This document shows positions 53,963-63,352 of a DNA stretch of 64,000 bases, piece after piece. The stretch is from a bacterium. GTDB lineage: Bacteria > Verrucomicrobiota > Kiritimatiellia > CAIKKV01 > CAITUY01. The notes beneath the pieces were generated by a model. It did no database searches and was not told the DNA's origin. It saw only the letters and a list, made by a program, of their open reading frames with translations. The first letter of the stretch is position 1. The number at the start of each line of letters is the position of its first letter. The DNA is taken from contig JBAWZF010000005.1 of NCBI GenBank assembly GCA_037143175.1, forward strand, positions 62,001 to 126,000. Direction: 5' to 3'. A program made the position numbers and the translations under genes.

Positions 53963-54966
53963 GATTTATTATGTAACTTCCTTGCTTCTTCAATAATCCG
54001 GTCGTTTACATGATGTCCAACCGATTCACAGGCAACCCGCACAGCGTGATAGATAGCCGTACGCGAAGACGATCCGTGCGTGATGATACAGACCCCGTTC
54101 ACACCCAACAGCGGCGCTCCGCCAAACATTTCAGGATCCATTTTTTTCTTGATGGACTTCAAGGCCCCACGCAACAACAGCGCGCCCAGAATTCGGATGG
54201 GGTTAGCCTTGAACTCTTTTTTCAACCAGGCCCCGATAGTGTGCGCCACACTCTCGCTCGTCTTCAACACAACATTGCCGACAAACCCATCGCACACCAC
54301 GACATCCGTCTCGCCCAGAAACAGATCATGACCCTCGACGTTCCCCCTGAAATTAACCGGGGCGGCGCTCAGAAGCCGGAACGCCTCCTTGGTGGTCTCA
54401 TTCCCTTTGGAATCCTCTCCACCAATACTCATCAGGCCGACAACAGGATTAGGCTGCCCCAGGATTTCCCGGGCATACACACTCCCCATGATTCCGAATT
54501 CGGCCAGAAGCTCCGGCGAACAATCCGTATTCGCACCAGCGTCAATCAGGACAATCGGACGCCCCATCGTCGGCATCACCGTCGCAATAGCCGGCCGCTG
54601 TATGCCCGCCAAGGTACGCAATTTCAGAGTAGCCGCCACCACCATCGCGCCGGTATTACCCGCCGAAACAGCAGCATCAACCTCCCCCGCATTGATCATG
54701 TCCATCATCCGACTGATGGAATTATCCTTTTTCTTGCGGATCGCTAAAGCAGGCGTCTCCTCCATGCCGATTATTTCGGAGGCATGACGGATCACCAGCT
54801 TCGGGGGAATAGGACCATAAGCCTTAAGCTCCTGACAGATTACCTCTTCCTGGCCAACCAGGACGAGGGACGTCAAGTCTTTCAGCTCCCGTGCCGCTAA
54901 CACGGCACCGGCCACAATTTCTCTGGGGGCAAAATCGCCCCCCATCGCGTCAACGGCGATACGCAT
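53959..54966 (-). CDS. plsX: Phosphate acyltransferase PlsX
   Basis: Makes acyl-phosphate from acyl-ACP for phospholipid synthesis. The 335-residue product starts IAVDAMGGDFAPREIVAGA and contains SAGNTGAMVVAA and GVNGVCIITHGSS. It lies 4 bases after rpmF and overlaps fabH by 4. Confidence 0.97.
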   Translation of the reverse strand: MRIAVDAMGGDFAPREIVAGAVLAARELKDLTSLVLVGQEEVICQELKAYGPIPPKLVIRHASEIIGMEETPALAIRKKKDNSISRMMDMINAGEVDAAVSAGNTGAMVVAATLKLRTLAGIQRPAIATVMPTMGRPIVLIDAGANTDCSPELLAEFGIMGSVYAREILGQPNPVVGLMSIGGEDSKGNETTKEAFRLLSAAPVNFRGNVEGHDLFLGETDVVVCDGFVGNVVLKTSESVAHTIGAWLKKEFKANPIRILGALLLRGALKSIKKKMDPEMFGGAPLLGVNGVCIITHGSSSRTAIYHAVRVACESVGHHVNDRIIEEARKLHNKS

Positions 54967-54970
54967 AGGC

Positions 54971-55153
54971 TTAGTCGGCCTGTACGCTCACAACTTGACG
55001 CCCGCGATAGTAGCCGCATGAACGGCATACCCGGTGCGGCTCTTGAGAAGCCCCACACTGCGGACAGTTTTTGATCGTCATCACACGAGCCTTGATACAT
55101 GCCCGGCGCGTGCGAATCTTAGCTTTCGATTTTTTTCTTTTTGGAACTGCCAT
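54971..55153 (-). CDS. rpmF: Ribosomal protein bL32
   Basis: The 60-residue basic protein AVPKRKKSKAKIRTRRACIK has the zinc-binding pair CPQCG and CRSCG. Its start lies 35 bases inside the end of the YceD gene. The yceD-rpmF-plsX order is conserved in many bacteria. Confidence 0.97.
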   Translation of the reverse strand: MAVPKRKKSKAKIRTRRACIKARVMTIKNCPQCGASQEPHRVCRSCGYYRGRQVVSVQAD

Positions 55154-55628
55154 TTTTCACCTCAATATTGTCCAGACCGCTAAATGCCGTCCAACACTTT
55201 TCCTTAAGCGGCGTACACCCGCACTTCACCCGATTCAGGTTTGCTCCGCACACGGGACACAACCCGTGACACGATTCCTGACACAACGGATAATTTGGAA
55301 AGGCGAGGATAATAGTTTCGCGGACCTCATCCGTCAAGTCTAGCGTCTCATGAAGATTTGGGACCTCTTGTTCAAAGAAAAACGCCGGATCCGACACCTC
55401 CTCCACAAAGGAGTCGGCACATCGTGAACAAATGAATTTTACCTCGGTACTCACCTGCCCCGTGACAAGTAATTCATGCTCCAAACACTGAACATGCAAC
55501 TCATAGTCGATCGGACCTGAAACCGGAGCAGACTTATCCTCTTTAAGCGCAACGACTTCTGCCGGAACCTGTCCCTCGACGTCCAGTCCGTCCTCGGGAA
55601 TTCGCCATGGCTCAATTTTGATAGACAT
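55119..55628 (-). CDS. yceD: YceD/DUF177 protein
   Basis: The 169-residue product belongs to the DUF177 family that is nearly always encoded before rpmF and is linked to 23S rRNA or large-subunit assembly in some organisms. It has two Cys pairs: ICSRC in the centre and CPVCGANLNRVKCGC near the end, probably zinc ligands. The lysine-rich C-terminus overlaps rpmF. It starts 2 bases after the coaD stop. Confidence 0.88.
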   Translation of the reverse strand: MSIKIEPWRIPEDGLDVEGQVPAEVVALKEDKSAPVSGPIDYELHVQCLEHELLVTGQVSTEVKFICSRCADSFVEEVSDPAFFFEQEVPNLHETLDLTDEVRETIILAFPNYPLCQESCHGLCPVCGANLNRVKCGCTPLKEKCWTAFSGLDNIEVKNGSSKKKKIES

Positions 55629-55630
55629 GA

Positions 55631-56113
55631 TTACCCTTTCATCTTTTTCTCAAGAAATCGCTTCACGGGGGGGGGCACAAATGGAGTGACATCTCCGCCC
55701 CGTTCTGAAATTTCCCGCACCGTACTGGAACTGATATAGCTGAAAGTCTCCTTCGGCATCAGAAAAATCATCTCGATTTCAGGAGCCATCTTGCGATTGG
55801 CCAGCGCCATCTGAAATTCATATTCGAAGTCTGAAAACGCGCGCAACCCTCTTAACAGAACATGAATGTCTTTGGCACGGGCATAATTAACCAGCAATCC
55901 GTCAAATGCATCCACTTTCACATTTTTCATGCCTTTAACCGAAGCTTTCACCATCGCAATCCGCTCATCTGCACTGAAAACAGTCTTTTTGCGGGAATTC
56001 ACACCCACCGCGACAATGACTTCTTGAAAAATATGGGAGGCCCGTTCAATCAAATCCAAATGGCCCAACGTCAAGGGGTCAAACGACCCGGGATATATGG
56101 CTGAATGTTTCAT
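55631..56113 (-). CDS. coaD: Phosphopantetheine adenylyltransferase
   Basis: Transfers AMP to phosphopantetheine in coenzyme A synthesis. The 160-residue product has the T/HxGH-like motif in YPGSFDPLTLGHLDLIERA and the ISSSTVREI motif. It overlaps the rsmD stop by one base (TAATG). With coaB at 14.2 kb the window holds two enzymes of the same pathway. Confidence 0.97.
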   Translation of the reverse strand: MKHSAIYPGSFDPLTLGHLDLIERASHIFQEVIVAVGVNSRKKTVFSADERIAMVKASVKGMKNVKVDAFDGLLVNYARAKDIHVLLRGLRAFSDFEYEFQMALANRKMAPEIEMIFLMPKETFSYISSSTVREISERGGDVTPFVPPPVKRFLEKKMKG

Positions 56114-56697
56114 TATTTCCTCAATTTCTTATACATCGTCACCCGCGTTCCGCCATACACCTTCGAAGCTGTGATCTCCCAGGCATAGTGTCGGGCTTCA
56201 ACTTCCTCGCGGGACTGCTCCATCACAAAAATTCCTTCTTCAGTTAAAAGCCCGCCGATTGACAGGATATTCAGCAACCGCGTCGCCCACCGGGCAGTCC
56301 CGGGCCGGTCATAAGGCGGATCGGCAAAAATGATATCATAAGATTGCGTGCCCTTTAACCCCTCAATAAAACGAAAAACATCGCTACGATTAGCCTTCCA
56401 CTCCTGATCGGCCGTCTTCCCTGATTCTCCGCCACACAAGGTCTCGAGATTGGATTTCAATACAGGAAAAACCTGGGCCCCGCCCTCAACCCAGTCTATA
56501 CGGGCAGCCCCCCGGCTCCAAGCCTCAAGGCCCACGGCACCGGTTCCGGCAAACAGATCAAGAAAAGAAGCCCCGGGAATCCGTTCCGCCAAAGAGGAAA
56601 ATACCGCCTGCCGGACCATGTCCTGTGTCGGCCTTACCTCATCCCCCTTCGGCGACTTGATCAGTCGCCCCCGTAATATGCCTCCCGTAACTCTCAT
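56113..56697 (-). CDS. rsmD: 16S rRNA guanine-N2-methyltransferase RsmD
   Basis: Methylates 16S rRNA at G966 (E. coli numbering). The 194-residue product begins RVTGGILRGRLIKSPKG, has the SAM-binding FLDLFAGTGAVGLEA, and the NPPY-like DPPYD. The start at 56697 is used because family members begin with this strand. Longer starts up to 56772 are open. It heads the coaD-yceD-rpmF-plsX-fab operon. Confidence 0.92.
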   Translation of the reverse strand: MRVTGGILRGRLIKSPKGDEVRPTQDMVRQAVFSSLAERIPGASFLDLFAGTGAVGLEAWSRGAARIDWVEGGAQVFPVLKSNLETLCGGESGKTADQEWKANRSDVFRFIEGLKGTQSYDIIFADPPYDRPGTARWATRLLNILSIGGLLTEEGIFVMEQSREEVEARHYAWEITASKVYGGTRVTMYKKLRK

Positions 56698-56803
56698 GTC
56701 TGGCACTATAGCCATTGATCCGCGGAGATGCAACAGCATCAGGGTTTCCCTCTTTATGACCTGCCCCACCACGTCATCACCCGGAATATCGGCCTCCTAA
56801 CCC

Positions 56804-57628
56804 TCAACCAGGTAGGACCTTTGCCCTGAACCCGCGCGGACTCACACCATAATGCTTCCGGAAAAGACGCGAGAAGTAGTAGAGGTCCTCGTACCCCACC
56901 CGCTGGGCCACTTCCGATACCCTCAGGTTACGATCCTTCATCAGGTAGGCCGCCTGATGCATCCGCTGCCGGATGAGATAATCCTTGGCCGACGTTCCAA
57001 AATAACGCTTGAACTCCGTGCAGAAGTGCGGAACGGAGAGATTCACCCGCTTCGCCAGTTCCGGCAACTTTATCGGCCGTTCATATTCCGACTCGATGAA
57101 ATGCCGCAACGCCAGGAACTGCGAGGGGATTCCCGGCACCTCCTCCCTCTGGGCCACCATCCGTGCCGTTTCCCTTAGCCAGTTCTCCAGAAAGTTACGC
57201 ACGATCACCCCGTCCGGACGGGCATGGAGCGTCAACTCCTCGTGAATCGCCAGCAGATTCCTCTCCATGACAGCCGGATCAGGCACCACAAACGGACGGT
57301 TGCAAGGCAATCCCGTTTTCCGGAGCAGGGATCGGATGAACGTTCCATCGCAATGGATCCAGGTATGAGTGAAGGGGCGCGTCCGGTCACCGTAGTAGTG
57401 CCCTTGTCCGGAGGGCCAGATCATCATCGTGTTGCGGGGCTGGCCCACCGGTTTCCCGGCCACCCCCACCGTGATGTCTCCATAAAATAACATCAACAAG
57501 TAGTCTCCCGTTCCGGTCGGTCGGTCAATCATGCCGGGGGGCATGTGTTCCTGAATACCCATGCCCCGTATGGTCAGTTCCGCCGTCCGTAGAGGCGGGA
57601 CTGGAAAAAAGTGTTTGATGCCTCTCAT
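56804..57628 (-). CDS. AraC-family transcriptional regulator
   Basis: The 274-residue product has an N-terminal cupin-like sensor (about 20-110; MIDRPTGTGDYLLML, MMIWPSGQGHYY) and a C-terminal AraC pair of helix-turn-helix motifs. These are IKLPELAKRVNLSVPHFCTEFKRYF and VSEVAQRVGYEDLYYFSRLFRKHYG. It is divergent from the GH172 gene with about 100 bases between, so it probably controls that gene in response to a sugar. It is not part of the fab operon. Confidence 0.9.
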   Translation of the reverse strand: MRGIKHFFPVPPLRTAELTIRGMGIQEHMPPGMIDRPTGTGDYLLMLFYGDITVGVAGKPVGQPRNTMMIWPSGQGHYYGDRTRPFTHTWIHCDGTFIRSLLRKTGLPCNRPFVVPDPAVMERNLLAIHEELTLHARPDGVIVRNFLENWLRETARMVAQREEVPGIPSQFLALRHFIESEYERPIKLPELAKRVNLSVPHFCTEFKRYFGTSAKDYLIRQRMHQAAYLMKDRNLRVSEVAQRVGYEDLYYFSRLFRKHYGVSPRGFRAKVLPG

Positions 57629-57731
57629 GATGTCACCATAAGAAAATACATCTTTTCCATAATTCTGCCTATTCCAATCAGTGCCCGCCCCGGACTAGGA
57701 TCACTCCATCAAGAATACAGGAAAGGCATCC

Positions 57732-58868
57732 ATGAATACGACTTTCAACGGACTCGGAATGAACCTCGGTAACCTCTCCCGCCTCTCGGCGGCACAATCC
57801 CGCTCGATTTCGGCGGAGAATCCCACCGGCGCCAAGGGCCAGGGGGGACGCCACGTTGACCCGGACCATGGATGCTCGCGTGATCTCGGCACCGGTTGGA
57901 AGGTGCGCCCCTGCACCAGCATCCAACCGGGAGAGACCCTGGTGCTGGCCGATGTAGATGGTCCCGGCGCCATCCAGCAGATCTGGATGACCCCGACCGG
58001 AAACTACCGTTTCACCATCCTCCGTTTCTACTGGGACGGAGAGACAACCCCTTCCGTCGAGGTTCCGGTTGGCGACTTCTTCGCCAGCACCTACACCAAC
58101 TTCAACACCTTCCGTCCGATCGACTCCCTTCCCATCTGCGTCAATCCGGGCAACGCCTTCAACTGCTACTGGGAGATGCCCTTCCGCAAGCACTGCAAGA
58201 TCACCATGGAGAACATCGGCTTCGAGGCCATGACCATTTTCTACCAGATCAACTACACCCTCACAGAGGTGCCTGCTGACGCGGCATACTTCCATGCCCA
58301 GTTCCGCCGCACCAACCCTCTGCCTTACAAGGAAGTTTATACCCTCCTTGACGGGGTGCAGGGCCAGGGTCACTACGTGGGCACCTACATGGCCTGGCAG
58401 GTGAACAACAACGGATGGTGGGGCGAAGGCGAGATCAAGTTCTACATGGATGGCGACCTGCCCGGCGGGGTTGCCGGCCGCAACATCAAGGAGCATGGCG
58501 GCGAGTGCTATCCCACGATCTGCGGCACCGGGACAGAGGACTACTTCTGCGGCTCATACAACTTCGAGAACAAGGGGACCAAGCAATACCAGGAATTCTC
58601 CACCGCCTATGCCGGCATGCCTCACGTGGTGCGCCCCGATGGAACCTACCAGTCGAACACGCGCTTCAGCCTCTACCGCTGGCACATCATGGATCCCGTG
58701 CGATTCCAGAAGGATCTGGGCGTGACCATCCAATCGCTCGGATGGCGGGCCGGCGGTCGCTACCTACCCAATCAGGACGACATGTCCTCCGTCGCCTTCT
58801 GGTACCAGAGCGAACCCCACGTCTCATTCCCGAAACTGCCGGAGCGCGACCAGTTGGAAATCATCTAA
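57732..58868 (+). CDS. GH172 (DUF2961) glycoside hydrolase
   Basis: The 378-residue product matches DUF2961, now known as GH172, whose members cleave or rearrange alpha-linked arabinofuranosyl and fructofuranosyl residues. It starts GMNLGNLSRLSAAQSRSISA and contains ENPTGAKGQGG, DGPGAIQQIWMT, CGTGTEDYFCGSYNF and SLYRWHIMDPVRF. No signal peptide is seen, so it is cytosolic and probably works on imported oligosaccharides. AGGAAAGG lies upstream of the ATG. The AraC gene is divergent. The gene faces a broken serine-hydrolase gene 24 bases on. Confidence 0.87.
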   Translation: MNTTFNGLGMNLGNLSRLSAAQSRSISAENPTGAKGQGGRHVDPDHGCSRDLGTGWKVRPCTSIQPGETLVLADVDGPGAIQQIWMTPTGNYRFTILRFYWDGETTPSVEVPVGDFFASTYTNFNTFRPIDSLPICVNPGNAFNCYWEMPFRKHCKITMENIGFEAMTIFYQINYTLTEVPADAAYFHAQFRRTNPLPYKEVYTLLDGVQGQGHYVGTYMAWQVNNNGWWGEGEIKFYMDGDLPGGVAGRNIKEHGGECYPTICGTGTEDYFCGSYNFENKGTKQYQEFSTAYAGMPHVVRPDGTYQSNTRFSLYRWHIMDPVRFQKDLGVTIQSLGWRAGGRYLPNQDDMSSVAFWYQSEPHVSFPKLPERDQLEII

Positions 58869-58892
58869 GGAGCCGGGGGAATATCGGCTTGC

Positions 58893-59342
58893 CTATTGGG
58901 GGCTCCCTGCCGGATCCGAAGATGTGTAGCGAGTGCGAAGGCCGACGGCGCGGTAGATGTCGCCGCGGAGGTCCCAGGGTTTGCCGGTCGCGGTGGCGGA
59001 GATGGCGCAGGTGTAGCCGATGCAGATCCGGTTGTGGAAATCGCAGAAACCCTCGCTGCCGCCCAGGCCGCCGCTGCTGAAGCGCGTTCCGGAGCGTTTC
59101 GGGCCGGAGAAGCGGTGTGCGGCCGTCCTGCGGTAGCAGGCCTTGTTCATGTTCTCGAAGTTGTAGTTCTCCTTGCCGTCGTAGACGGTGACAATGCGTT
59201 TCATCTCGCTCTCGGGCACGCCGAAGAAGAAGTCGCTGTCGCATTCCTGCTCTTCGGACACCTCCGCCCGATTCACCGATCCCGGGAGCCCCGTGCGGTG
59301 GCCGAGCATTTCAAAATAACCAATGCTCAACAGTTTGAGCAA
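58893..59342 (-). pseudogene. C-terminal remnant of a serine hydrolase (beta-lactamase family)
   Basis: The reading frame encodes about 149 residues including FSSGGLGGSEGFCDFHN and RICIGYTCAISATATGKPWD, which resemble the conserved C-terminal GxGG box and following strands of class C beta-lactamase-like serine hydrolases. The catalytic SxxK and YxN segments, which belong in the first two thirds, are absent. The region upstream up to 59405 has no matching sequence. It is a truncated gene, probably cut by insertion or deletion of the neighbouring toxin-antitoxin genes. The homology is judged from memory of motifs. Confidence 0.5.
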
Positions 59343-59405
59343 CGTGTCACAGCCACACCATGCACCCGGCCCGATTCTGCAACCTGAAGTCGCTCCTCCT
59401 TACCT

Positions 59406-60188
59406 TTACAAGGAATGGATGAAGTCGCGAAAGTGCAGGATGCGCTTGCTGTTGTCACGCTGGAACAGCAAATGTTCGAAATCTTTCTGCTTCTGTGCCA
59501 AATCGACCGATTGCAGTGACTTATCAACCGCCGCCTTCAGTTCAGCCAAGTCATGAATACCGCACCGTGCCGCTAGAAACGAATAGTCCGGAGGCGTCTG
59601 CGAGAGCAAAAAGATGACATCGTAATAATCGCGGCCCTTGCCCCGGTTCAACATGGCGGAGATCTTCATGGCACACAGCACCTCATCGGAAGGGACCGGG
59701 AAGGAAAAGAATAAACCACATCCCTTGATAAATCCGAGGGTCGACTCATACGGAATCCCCTGATCCTGAGATTCGAGTTTCAACATGAACCGCTCGTCCT
59801 TATGTCCGGAAAGTCCCAATTCAAACAACAACTGGGGAAAATGGAGACTGCGGCGGAAGGCCATCAATCTACTCTTATCCTTGTCGCGGGCCTCCACTTT
59901 GAACCCACTGCGGTTAAGGAACATGAGGACGTCATCGGTCATCCCGTCAAACTCTTTCTCGGAAAGATTCTTGCAATCAAAATCCAAATCCTCGGAAAAC
60001 CGGTCAATCCCCTTGACCAGACGCAAATTCGTCTCCCCGATAAACGTCATTTTCCGAACATGATGCGTCGCGGAAAGATAGTCGAGAACCAGCAACTGAA
60101 CATACTCTTTGAGGATATGTTTGATAAATATCGCATTCCCACTGAGGGTGGCCGGATAGAAATTCTTAATCTGGTCGATTGAAATCAT
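59406..60188 (-). CDS. AbiEii-type nucleotidyltransferase toxin
   Basis: The 260-residue product begins MISIDQIKNFYPA. It has the nucleotidyltransferase core TFIGETNLRLVKGIDRFSED followed by LDFD, with the catalytic Asp pair. A Lys/Asp-rich helix ALRLH-like segment and KISAMLNRGKGRDYYDVIFLL follow, as in AbiEii proteins of type IV toxin-antitoxin and phage-abortive systems. GxS/GxT is GET here. The start at 60188 is used because its ATG overlaps the antitoxin stop (ATGA). Confidence 0.85.
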   Translation of the reverse strand: MISIDQIKNFYPATLSGNAIFIKHILKEYVQLLVLDYLSATHHVRKMTFIGETNLRLVKGIDRFSEDLDFDCKNLSEKEFDGMTDDVLMFLNRSGFKVEARDKDKSRLMAFRRSLHFPQLLFELGLSGHKDERFMLKLESQDQGIPYESTLGFIKGCGLFFSFPVPSDEVLCAMKISAMLNRGKGRDYYDVIFLLSQTPPDYSFLAARCGIHDLAELKAAVDKSLQSVDLAQKQKDFEHLLFQRDNSKRILHFRDFIHSL

Positions 60189-60802
60189 AAGCCATACACC
60201 TTGAATAATAGTCGCCGGCGCTTTTCGAGTGCTGCAGAATGAAAGCGCGCCGCAAACGTTTCCCATTCAGCGCGATTCAAATCCTCGCGAAGAACATCCC
60301 CATCAAGTCGGAGGTTGGTAAGTTCCTGTTCCGTGTTGTAGAACGGATACAGGTAGAGCAGATCCAGCAACGCCTTTTCACGGGTGGCATACGCGGTCGC
60401 ACGACCATCCGCAAGCGGCCGCAGGACATAACCGAACATCAGGTCATCCCGAACGCTCTTATACGAATATTCGCCAAAACTGTTCTTGAATAAAGCCGTC
60501 TTCAGTGAGGTCACACTGGTAATCTGGACAACGGATTCTGGAATCAACCCGTAAAATGCCAGCGCTGAGTGCAGGCTTATGTACGACGGATTGTAAATCT
60601 TCCCCGCAAAATACGCCGCGATATCCGGCTTGTCCCTGTACTCAGGAAATGCGTATACCCCCTGGCGCAAACGCACCAGATACCCTTTCTGTGTCCAGCG
60701 AACAAAGTTATTGCGGTCAAACCCCGGCCGCCACGCATACACCTGATGAATGCTAAAACAGCCGAGTTCGAACATCTTATTTCTGAATTCAATCCAACTC
60801 AT
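60185..60802 (-). CDS. AbiEi-type antitoxin
   Basis: The 205-residue product has an N-terminal winged-helix region (CFSIHQVYAWRPGFDRNNF and LVRLRQGVYAFPEY). The AbiEi core follows (YNPSYISLHSALAFYGLIPE, ITSVTSLKT, ATREKALLDLLYLYPF). Such proteins bind their own operator and counteract the cognate AbiEii. It is translated first and overlaps the toxin start. The promoter is at 60825-60852. Confidence 0.85.
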   Translation of the reverse strand: MSWIEFRNKMFELGCFSIHQVYAWRPGFDRNNFVRWTQKGYLVRLRQGVYAFPEYRDKPDIAAYFAGKIYNPSYISLHSALAFYGLIPESVVQITSVTSLKTALFKNSFGEYSYKSVRDDLMFGYVLRPLADGRATAYATREKALLDLLYLYPFYNTEQELTNLRLDGDVLREDLNRAEWETFAARFHSAALEKRRRLLFKVYGL

Positions 60803-60824
60803 ATTATATTTCCTAAACGCACTA

Positions 60825-60852
60825 AATATAATGCATTACAGAAATATAACAA
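60825..60852 (-). promoter_or_regulatory. Promoter and palindrome of the AbiE operon
   Basis: On the minus strand, TTGTTA and TATATT are separated by 16 bases. The palindrome TAATGCATTA (60829-60838) covers the end of the spacer and the start of the -10 box. An antitoxin dimer bound there would block RNA polymerase, giving autoregulation. The ATG follows about 20 bases downstream. Confidence 0.5.
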
Positions 60853-60973
60853 CAAAAATCAAGCCATTTTCTTAACCGAAATCCCTCATATTTCTTGCTC
60901 ATTGATTTACGTATCATCCCCAGAGCGGTCAGCTGGTTTGTTTCCGGTCATCCAGCAGCCGAATGACCGTGGA

Positions 60974-63283
60974 TTACAACCCCAACGATCCAAATGGGTT
61001 TGAATTAAACGCAGGCCGTGAGGAGGGACGCGGGCCATTGTTCGATGGGCCACGCCGTTCACCGGGTTTGCCAGCCCCAGGAGAGCCGGTTCCGGAGCCG
61101 GACCGGCTGCCGCTCTTGGCGCTTAAGGCAATCCGCTTACGCTGGGCATCCACATCCTTGACCCACACCTTGATCCGATCCCCCGCCTGAACCACCTCGG
61201 CAGGATCAGTAATGTACCGGTCGGCCAATTCGGACACGTGCACCAAACCATCCTGATGCACACCCACATCCACAAACGCACCGAAAGCAGTCACATTGGT
61301 GACAATCCCCATCAACTCCATGCCCGGCTTGAGATCCTCGATGGTATTGACGTCATCCCGGAAACAGGGCGCCTCAAACGTCTCACGGGGATCACGCCCC
61401 GGCTTCTTCAGCTCCGCAATAATGTCCTTCAAGGTCGGCTCACCCACATCCGCACTCACATATTTGCGGATATCAATCTTGTCCGCCAGCGTGGCATTGC
61501 CAACCAACTCCTTCAGCTCGACACCGAGGTCTGCCGCCATCTTTTCAACCAGGGCATATCGCTCCGGATGAACCGCGGAGGCATCCAACAGATGGGCCCC
61601 ACCCCGGATACGCAAAAACCCGGCCGCCTGTTCAAAGACCTTGGGCCCCAGGCTCGGGACCTTCAGCAGTGCCGCCCGACTGGTAAACGCACCATGCTTA
61701 TCGCGATACGCGACAATCTTTTTGGCCAGACTGTTACCAACACCCGACACCCGGGCCAGCAGAAAAGCACTGGCCGTATTCATCTCAACCCCGACGTGAT
61801 TCACGCAACTGACGACCACATCTTCCAGCTTTTGCGCCAACAGCGGCTGATGCACATCATGCTGGTACTGCCCCACCCCGATGGATTTGGGATCCAGCTT
61901 CACCAATTCCGCCAGCGGATCCTGAAGCCGGCGTCCAATCGAAATCGCCCCTCGCACGGTCAGATCGAGATCGGGGAACTCTTCACGCGCCACTTCGGAG
62001 GCACTGTAGATACTCGCACCCGACTCATTGACCTGAATCACCATGATATTCGAAATATTGGCCTTCTTCAGGGTCTCCCGGATAAAGGCCTCGGTTTCAC
62101 GCCCGCCGGTGCCATTACCCACCGCGATGGCGGCCGGCTGCACTTTGGCGATCAGCTTGGCTAGATCAATCCGGGCTTCCATTCCGGAACGCTCCCCCTG
62201 ACTCAAATACAACGTCGTATTCTCAAGGAATTTACCCGTGGCATCCAGGGCCGCCACTTTGCAGCCCGTCCGGATCCCCGGATCCACCGCGATCACCGCA
62301 CGCCCACCCAGAGGCGAAGCCAGCAGCAGACTCCGCAGATTCTTGGCAAAGATTTCAACAGCCGCACGATCCGCCTTCATCTTCAGATCCACCGATACAT
62401 CCGTCTCAACACTCGGCGCAATCAGGCGCTTGTAACTATCTTCAATCGCAGTGCGCAGGTGCACGGCAAATGGTGACCGCTCATTGACCTTCATGATTTC
62501 CCCGATCCGGCGCAGCACCGGTTCGGACTCGACGGTGAAGGAGCGCTTCAGTACCCCTTCGTTTTCGCCACGGCGAATCGCCAGATAGCGATGCGAGGGA
62601 ATATCGACGGCTTTTTCCTTGAAGTCATAATACTGCTCGAACTTGGTCGGCTCCTGCGTCTTCTCCTTGACCGCCTCGGAAACAATCATGCCATTGGCGG
62701 CATAATACTGACGGCCCAGGGCGCGGATATCGGCATTTTCCGAGATCAGTTCAGCCACAATGTCACGGGCACCCGACAACGCGTCGGCCTCCGACTCCAC
62801 CTTCTTTTCGGCATCAATAAAGGCTTTGGCTTCCTCATCGGGGTTACCGGACGCAGGTTGTGCCAGAATCATCAGCGCCAGGGGCTCCAATCCTTTTTCC
62901 CGGGCGATCATGGCGCGGGTACGGCGCTTCGGCTTGAAGGGCAGATAGAGATCTTCCAGCACGTTCTTGGTGGTACAGGCCAGGATCTTGGCCTTGAGTT
63001 CGTCGGTCAGCTTGCCCTGCTCCCCGATGGAGTCGAGAACGGTCTGGCGGCGCTCCTCCAGGTCCTTGTAATACTGGAGCCGCTCCTGAATCTTGCCGAT
63101 CTGAACTTCATCCAGATTCTCCGTCACTTCCTTGCGGTAACGGGCAATAAAGGGAATGGTACTGCCCTCCCATAAAAGTTTGGCAACAGCCAGCACCTGC
63201 CGGGGCGAAATCGACAACTCCGTCGCCAACCGGGGAATTGACGAGGCATCCAACGCATCATTCTGATCAACTTCAGCAACCAT
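60974..63283 (-). CDS. tex: Tex family RNA-binding protein
   Basis: The 769-residue product has the Tex N-terminal helical domain (SPRQVLAVAKLLWEGSTIPFIARYRKE), a YqgF/RuvC-like domain (AVDPGIRTGCKVAALD), helix-hairpin-helix motifs (VPSLGPKVFEQAAGFLRI) and a C-terminal S1 domain (GIVTNVTAFGAFVDVGVHQDGLVH). The tail is rich in Gly, Ser, Arg and Pro. Tex is a conserved nucleic-acid-binding protein that affects transcription. GGAG lies 6 bases before the ATG. Confidence 0.96.
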   Translation of the reverse strand: MVAEVDQNDALDASSIPRLATELSISPRQVLAVAKLLWEGSTIPFIARYRKEVTENLDEVQIGKIQERLQYYKDLEERRQTVLDSIGEQGKLTDELKAKILACTTKNVLEDLYLPFKPKRRTRAMIAREKGLEPLALMILAQPASGNPDEEAKAFIDAEKKVESEADALSGARDIVAELISENADIRALGRQYYAANGMIVSEAVKEKTQEPTKFEQYYDFKEKAVDIPSHRYLAIRRGENEGVLKRSFTVESEPVLRRIGEIMKVNERSPFAVHLRTAIEDSYKRLIAPSVETDVSVDLKMKADRAAVEIFAKNLRSLLLASPLGGRAVIAVDPGIRTGCKVAALDATGKFLENTTLYLSQGERSGMEARIDLAKLIAKVQPAAIAVGNGTGGRETEAFIRETLKKANISNIMVIQVNESGASIYSASEVAREEFPDLDLTVRGAISIGRRLQDPLAELVKLDPKSIGVGQYQHDVHQPLLAQKLEDVVVSCVNHVGVEMNTASAFLLARVSGVGNSLAKKIVAYRDKHGAFTSRAALLKVPSLGPKVFEQAAGFLRIRGGAHLLDASAVHPERYALVEKMAADLGVELKELVGNATLADKIDIRKYVSADVGEPTLKDIIAELKKPGRDPRETFEAPCFRDDVNTIEDLKPGMELMGIVTNVTAFGAFVDVGVHQDGLVHVSELADRYITDPAEVVQAGDRIKVWVKDVDAQRKRIALSAKSGSRSGSGTGSPGAGKPGERRGPSNNGPRPSSRPAFNSNPFGSLGL

Positions 63284-63316
63284 ATGTATCTCCTAATCTT
63301 ATTCGTAATCGTAATC

Positions 63317-63338
63317 CCCTCCCGCAAGGAAGGGAGGG
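63317..63338. repeat. Short inverted repeat upstream of tex
   Basis: CCCTCCC and GGGAGGG form a 7-bp stem with an 8-base loop. It lies 34 bases upstream of the tex start codon and 15 bases from the larger palindrome. It could be part of the same repeated element or a regulatory hairpin. Confidence 0.5.
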
Positions 63339-63352
63339 CAGACGCATCTAAT

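Noticed and set aside
58415-59080. Arg-rich 221-codon frame running through the GH172 end
   Set aside because: It is a frame-shifted reading of GH172 and the convergent remnant, with extreme Arg and Ser content.
61238-62164. 308-codon plus-strand frame opposite tex
   Set aside because: It lies inside tex, which has complete family motifs. It is a shadow.
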